Part shown: positions 61,433-64,000 of the stretch, piece by piece
Position numbering within the stretch: the stretch's first letter is position 1
Layout of the letters: every line of letters starts with the position of its first letter
Assembly: GCF_046614695.1 (NCBI RefSeq)
Contig: NZ_JBKKHQ010000008.1
Span: 1-64,000 of the forward strand
Length of the DNA: 64,000 nt
Source: Pokkaliibacter sp046614695
GTDB lineage: Bacteria; Pseudomonadota; Gammaproteobacteria; Pseudomonadales; Balneatricaceae
Reading direction: 5' to 3'
The notes under the pieces: model-generated
Seen by the model: the letters and a program-made list of their open reading frames with translations, nothing else
What the model was told of the DNA's origin: nothing
Databases searched by the model: none
Translations under genes and position numbers: made by a program

Positions 61433-63316
61433 ATGGCGGTTTCCATCGACGTTAAATCTGCTCAGTCACAAAGTGTAGCGGCGAGTAGTGCCTCTACGGG
61501 AGCAAATCGCCAGGACGGCTCATCATCTTCGGTTCCTTTCGCAAACCTGTTGGAGACAGTGAAAGCGGCTGTATCTTCCAGTCCTGATGCTCGTGCGTCA
61601 AAGTCTTCCTCAGCTTCTTCAGAAAACCCGCCCTTAAAGGCTTTCGGTAGCCAAAATAAGGCAACTGATGCTGTTTTACCCGCGACAGATGCAACTACGG
61701 CTACTACTAACAAGCTCTTACCGTCAGAGGTGCCGGGTTCTGAAGAGAATGCTTCTACGAAGGAGGGGCTAGACTCAAGTGAGCTTGAGGATATCTCTGA
61801 ATGGCTGAGCATGATGGGCTTGGAGGGGCTGGGAAGTGCGGTTCATTCGCTCGGTGAAAGCTTGCCTGAGGACGGCCAGATTTTGCCGCAGGAGCTGCAG
61901 AGAATCGCAGTAGCTCAGGCCGATAGCCCTGAATTACAGGGTGAGTTGCAGACTCTTCAGTCCATGTTGAGTGGAAGTGCTTCATCGCCGTCTGGACTAA
62001 CTGCTCAAATAGAGGTGGCTTCTGGTCCGGCGTCTAAAATAGCTGAAGATTCGACACTGACTTCAGGCGCAGATTTAACCGTGGATGAGCTTGCTGCCCT
62101 GACCCAGATGCTGGGTGGTGAGTTAGCAAAGAACTCTGTTAGTCAGGCCGCTACTGCATCAAGTGTCGATCAGAATTTTACTGTGGCTTTAAATCCGGTC
62201 ACTGCTAATCAAGTGGGATCAGACGCAGCCATAAACACTTCTGTAGGCGGTCAAGCGGATTCATTATTAGCACAGCTTAAAGCCTCTGGATCAGACCTTA
62301 CCTCTAAAACTGCTGCCAAGCTGGATGCTCAAGTAGCAAAAGCTGAACCTGCTCAAGCATCAGTGGTTGGTCCGTCCACTTCGGCAGCCTCCGCACAATT
62401 GAGTGCCACTGCTCAGGCAGTGGCTAATGGTAACGCGCAACTCGCTACGTCTCAGGATGCTGCGGTGCAGGATGGCTCTCGTGCTCAAAGTGCTACTGTG
62501 CAAGGTGCAACTGCTAACCAGTCTTCTGTGGATTCGTCTGCAAATACAATGCAGGTCAGCATGCGTCCTTTAACCCATGCCGAGCAGGAAGCGCTGGCTA
62601 AGGATCTTCGTGCTAATGGGCGTCAGGAAGGTTCCACGCAGCTGCGCGATGGTTCTCAGGTCACAGCTTCGCAGCGCTCTGATGCGATCGCTCTGGCGGG
62701 AGCTGCTCAGCAGTCCTCGGATAATGCCGGGGGTTTTGGAGGCAATTCGCAGGATGACGGCAGTAATGCCGCCCTTGGGTTAACTGCCCAAGGGGTTGGT
62801 TCATCAAACGCTGACAAATCGGTCGCGAATGATTTTAAAACGGTAATGCAGCAAGCCTCACAGAATGCCAATATGCCCTCTTTGAATGGCAAACCAGATA
62901 CTGACGCCTGGGCAAGCCAGCTTTCTCGTCACATGCAGTCATTTACCAGCCAGGGAATTCAGAGTGCATCTCTGCGCTTGAACCCTGACGATCTGGGTAC
63001 TTTGCACGTGCGAATCCATATCCATCAGGATCAGGCGAGTGTCGTTTTCCAAAGCGCCTCTCCTCAAGTGCGTGATGCTCTTGAACAGCATATGCAACGG
63101 CTCAAAGACGGTTTCTCCGAGCAGGGCTTGGGTCTGGGCTCTTTTGATGTTCGGGATGACAGTGGCACAGGTCAGCAATATGGCAATCAGAACGAGGGCG
63201 GTGCTGCTGGGGGGAGTTTCGCCGGAGATGCCTCTATGAGTGATACGGGCTCAGAGGTGGCGGCAGCTACCATTCAGCAAGATGTTTCCTCTCAATTAGT
63301 GGACTATTACGCTTAG
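61433..63316 (+). CDS. fliK: flagellar hook-length control protein FliK
   Basis: A 627-residue hook-length ruler and export-switch protein. The first 480 residues are Ser/Ala/Gln/Thr-rich and low complexity, as usual for the ruler. The C-terminal FliK domain is at about 490-590 (SLRLNPDDLGTLHVRIHI, VRDALEQHMQRLKDGF). GAGG eight bases before ATG 61433 supports this start over 61406. FliK of this length would fit a long hook, but length alone is weak evidence. Confidence 0.92.
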   Translation: MAVSIDVKSAQSQSVAASSASTGANRQDGSSSSVPFANLLETVKAAVSSSPDARASKSSSASSENPPLKAFGSQNKATDAVLPATDATTATTNKLLPSEVPGSEENASTKEGLDSSELEDISEWLSMMGLEGLGSAVHSLGESLPEDGQILPQELQRIAVAQADSPELQGELQTLQSMLSGSASSPSGLTAQIEVASGPASKIAEDSTLTSGADLTVDELAALTQMLGGELAKNSVSQAATASSVDQNFTVALNPVTANQVGSDAAINTSVGGQADSLLAQLKASGSDLTSKTAAKLDAQVAKAEPAQASVVGPSTSAASAQLSATAQAVANGNAQLATSQDAAVQDGSRAQSATVQGATANQSSVDSSANTMQVSMRPLTHAEQEALAKDLRANGRQEGSTQLRDGSQVTASQRSDAIALAGAAQQSSDNAGGFGGNSQDDGSNAALGLTAQGVGSSNADKSVANDFKTVMQQASQNANMPSLNGKPDTDAWASQLSRHMQSFTSQGIQSASLRLNPDDLGTLHVRIHIHQDQASVVFQSASPQVRDALEQHMQRLKDGFSEQGLGLGSFDVRDDSGTGQQYGNQNEGGAAGGSFAGDASMSDTGSEVAAATIQQDVSSQLVDYYA

Positions 63317-63344
63317 GCTAGTCGTCCTCTAAAGTCACAATAAT

Positions 63345-63404
63345 GCCAGTCCTTCTACTTCACGTGAAAATTCTATCGTGCCTGCTATGGTGCGATAGAC
63401 TGGC
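63345..63404 (+). other. structured region between fliK and fliL
   Basis: A 10-bp stem CTATCGTGCC/GGTGCGATAG (two G-T pairs) with a 6-base loop lies at 63373-63398. It is flanked by GCCAGT (63345) and ACTGGC (63399), which can pair as an outer stem. The bulge holds the palindrome TTCACGTGAA. No T-run follows. Confidence 0.5.
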
Positions 63405-63506
63405 CTTTGGCGTCATGTATAAGGTATTTTTCCAATAGGTCTTTTATACTTCCCTCATCTCACTGTCGTGATGGTGGGGATAAGATTCTATCCGTAAGGG
63501 GACGCT

Positions 63507-64000
63507 ATGGCTGACGAGCAGCTGGAAGAAGAAAAACCCAAAGGTAAGAAAAAGCTCATCATTATTATCGTGTTAGCTTTGCTTGTGCTGGGCGGTGGTG
63601 GGGCTGCAGCGTATTTCTTTCTTTTTGCGTCTTCTGATGAGCCCGCCCCAGAAGCTCAAGCTCAGGAGCCTGCTCGGATTCGGGCGCTCTATGTCAGACT
63701 GCGTATGCCGGGAGACAAGCCTTCCTTCGTTGTTTCTCTGACTGATACTAATGGCCGACAGCACTTTATGCAGATCTTTGCTGAAGCTAAAACCCGGGAT
63801 CAGGCAATGGTGGATGCGCTGACACTGCACATGCCGTTGGTATGCGACCGACTGAACTTTGTATTCAGTGCTGCCAATTTTGAAGAAATACAGACCAATG
63901 AAGGCAAGCTGGCCTTACAGCAAAAAGCGCTGGATGCGGTCAAAGATGTCATATCCAAGGAAACCGGTAAGTCTGATGTCGAGGCTATCCTCTTCACCAA
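63507..64000 (+). CDS. fliL: flagellar basal body protein FliL (partial, runs off window)
   Basis: The frame is open from ATG 63507 to the window end (164 codons). Acidic/Lys-rich N-terminal residues are followed by a single membrane helix (LIIIIVLALLVLGGGGAAAY, about residues 17-36), an Ala/Glu/Pro-rich linker and a periplasmic FliL domain. Typical segments there are VRLRMPGDKPSFVVSL and LALQQKALDAVKDVI. AAGGGGA precedes the start. FliL lies around the stator and aids torque. The C-terminus is missing because of the window edge. Confidence 0.92.
   Translation, partial: MADEQLEEEKPKGKKKLIIIIVLALLVLGGGGAAAYFFLFASSDEPAPEAQAQEPARIRALYVRLRMPGDKPSFVVSLTDTNGRQHFMQIFAEAKTRDQAMVDALTLHMPLVCDRLNFVFSAANFEEIQTNEGKLALQQKALDAVKDVISKETGKSDVEAILFT

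Overview
The window is a large part of a polar-flagellum gene cluster of a gammaproteobacterium, probably in the Oceanospirillales/Pseudomonadales sphere. The basis is a flagellin-flaG-fliD-fliS-fliT block, a FleS/FleR pair, fliE-fliF-fliG-fliH-fliI-fliJ, an HsbA/HsbR/HptB-like set and fliK/fliL, together with a Vibrio/Pseudomonas-type CrbS/CrbR acetate switch. No rRNA, tRNA, CRISPR array or insertion sequence was seen. Identifications rest on reading the sequence and knowledge of protein families; no database search was run.

Layout. (1) 1-5234: three tandem flagellin genes (the first cut by the window edge), two with readable sigma-28 promoters, then flaG, fliD, fliS and a fliT-like chaperone gene. 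(2) 5343-37628: a flagellin-glycosylation island of about 32 kb. It has a 968-residue Maf-type (DUF115) glycosyltransferase with an internal duplication, then all six genes for CMP-pseudaminic acid (pseB, C, F, I, G, H). Next come an acyl cassette (ACP, ketoreductase-like SDR, acyl-AMP ligase, LuxE-like, LuxC-like), glycosyltransferases, a UDP-galactopyranose mutase, a HAD-family protein, a second Maf-like protein and a hexapeptide acetyltransferase. A minus-strand operon follows (two methyltransferases, a CMP-nonulosonate synthetase, a CBS-NeuB-SAF-TIM fusion). Divergent from it is a plus-strand operon (FkbH-like HAD, second ACP, AAC(3)-like acyltransferase, VOC protein, DUF2172/DUF4910 protein, aldo/keto reductase). 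An Asp-box sialidase-like gene closes the island. (3) 37845-40421: fleS-fleR. (4) 40754-52639: an acetate block: acs, crbR, crbS, a DUF4212 subunit plus an SSS-family acetate permease, a CNB-CBS-DUF294 protein and a DnaQ-type exonuclease. (5) 52796-64000: fliE to fliJ, an HsbA/HsbR/HptB-like regulatory set, fliK and the start of fliL.

How it works together. The Pse pathway feeds CMP-Pse to Maf proteins that glycosylate the flagellins. The second nonulosonate synthase/cytidylyltransferase pair suggests a second sugar acid. The operon starting at 31044 has a sigma-28-type promoter with the same -10 octamer as a flagellin promoter, so late flagellar control appears to extend to glycan decoration. 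Its content (FkbH-like HAD, ACP, AAC(3), DUF2172, with methyltransferases alongside) resembles, from memory, the Campylobacter jejuni Cj1295-Cj1302 region tied to di-O-methylglyceroyl-modified pseudaminic acid. The most unusual features are that parallel, the LuxC/LuxE/ACP cassette inside a flagellin island, a Rossmann-like module fused to four consecutive and otherwise unrelated proteins, and the absence of fleQ from its usual place.
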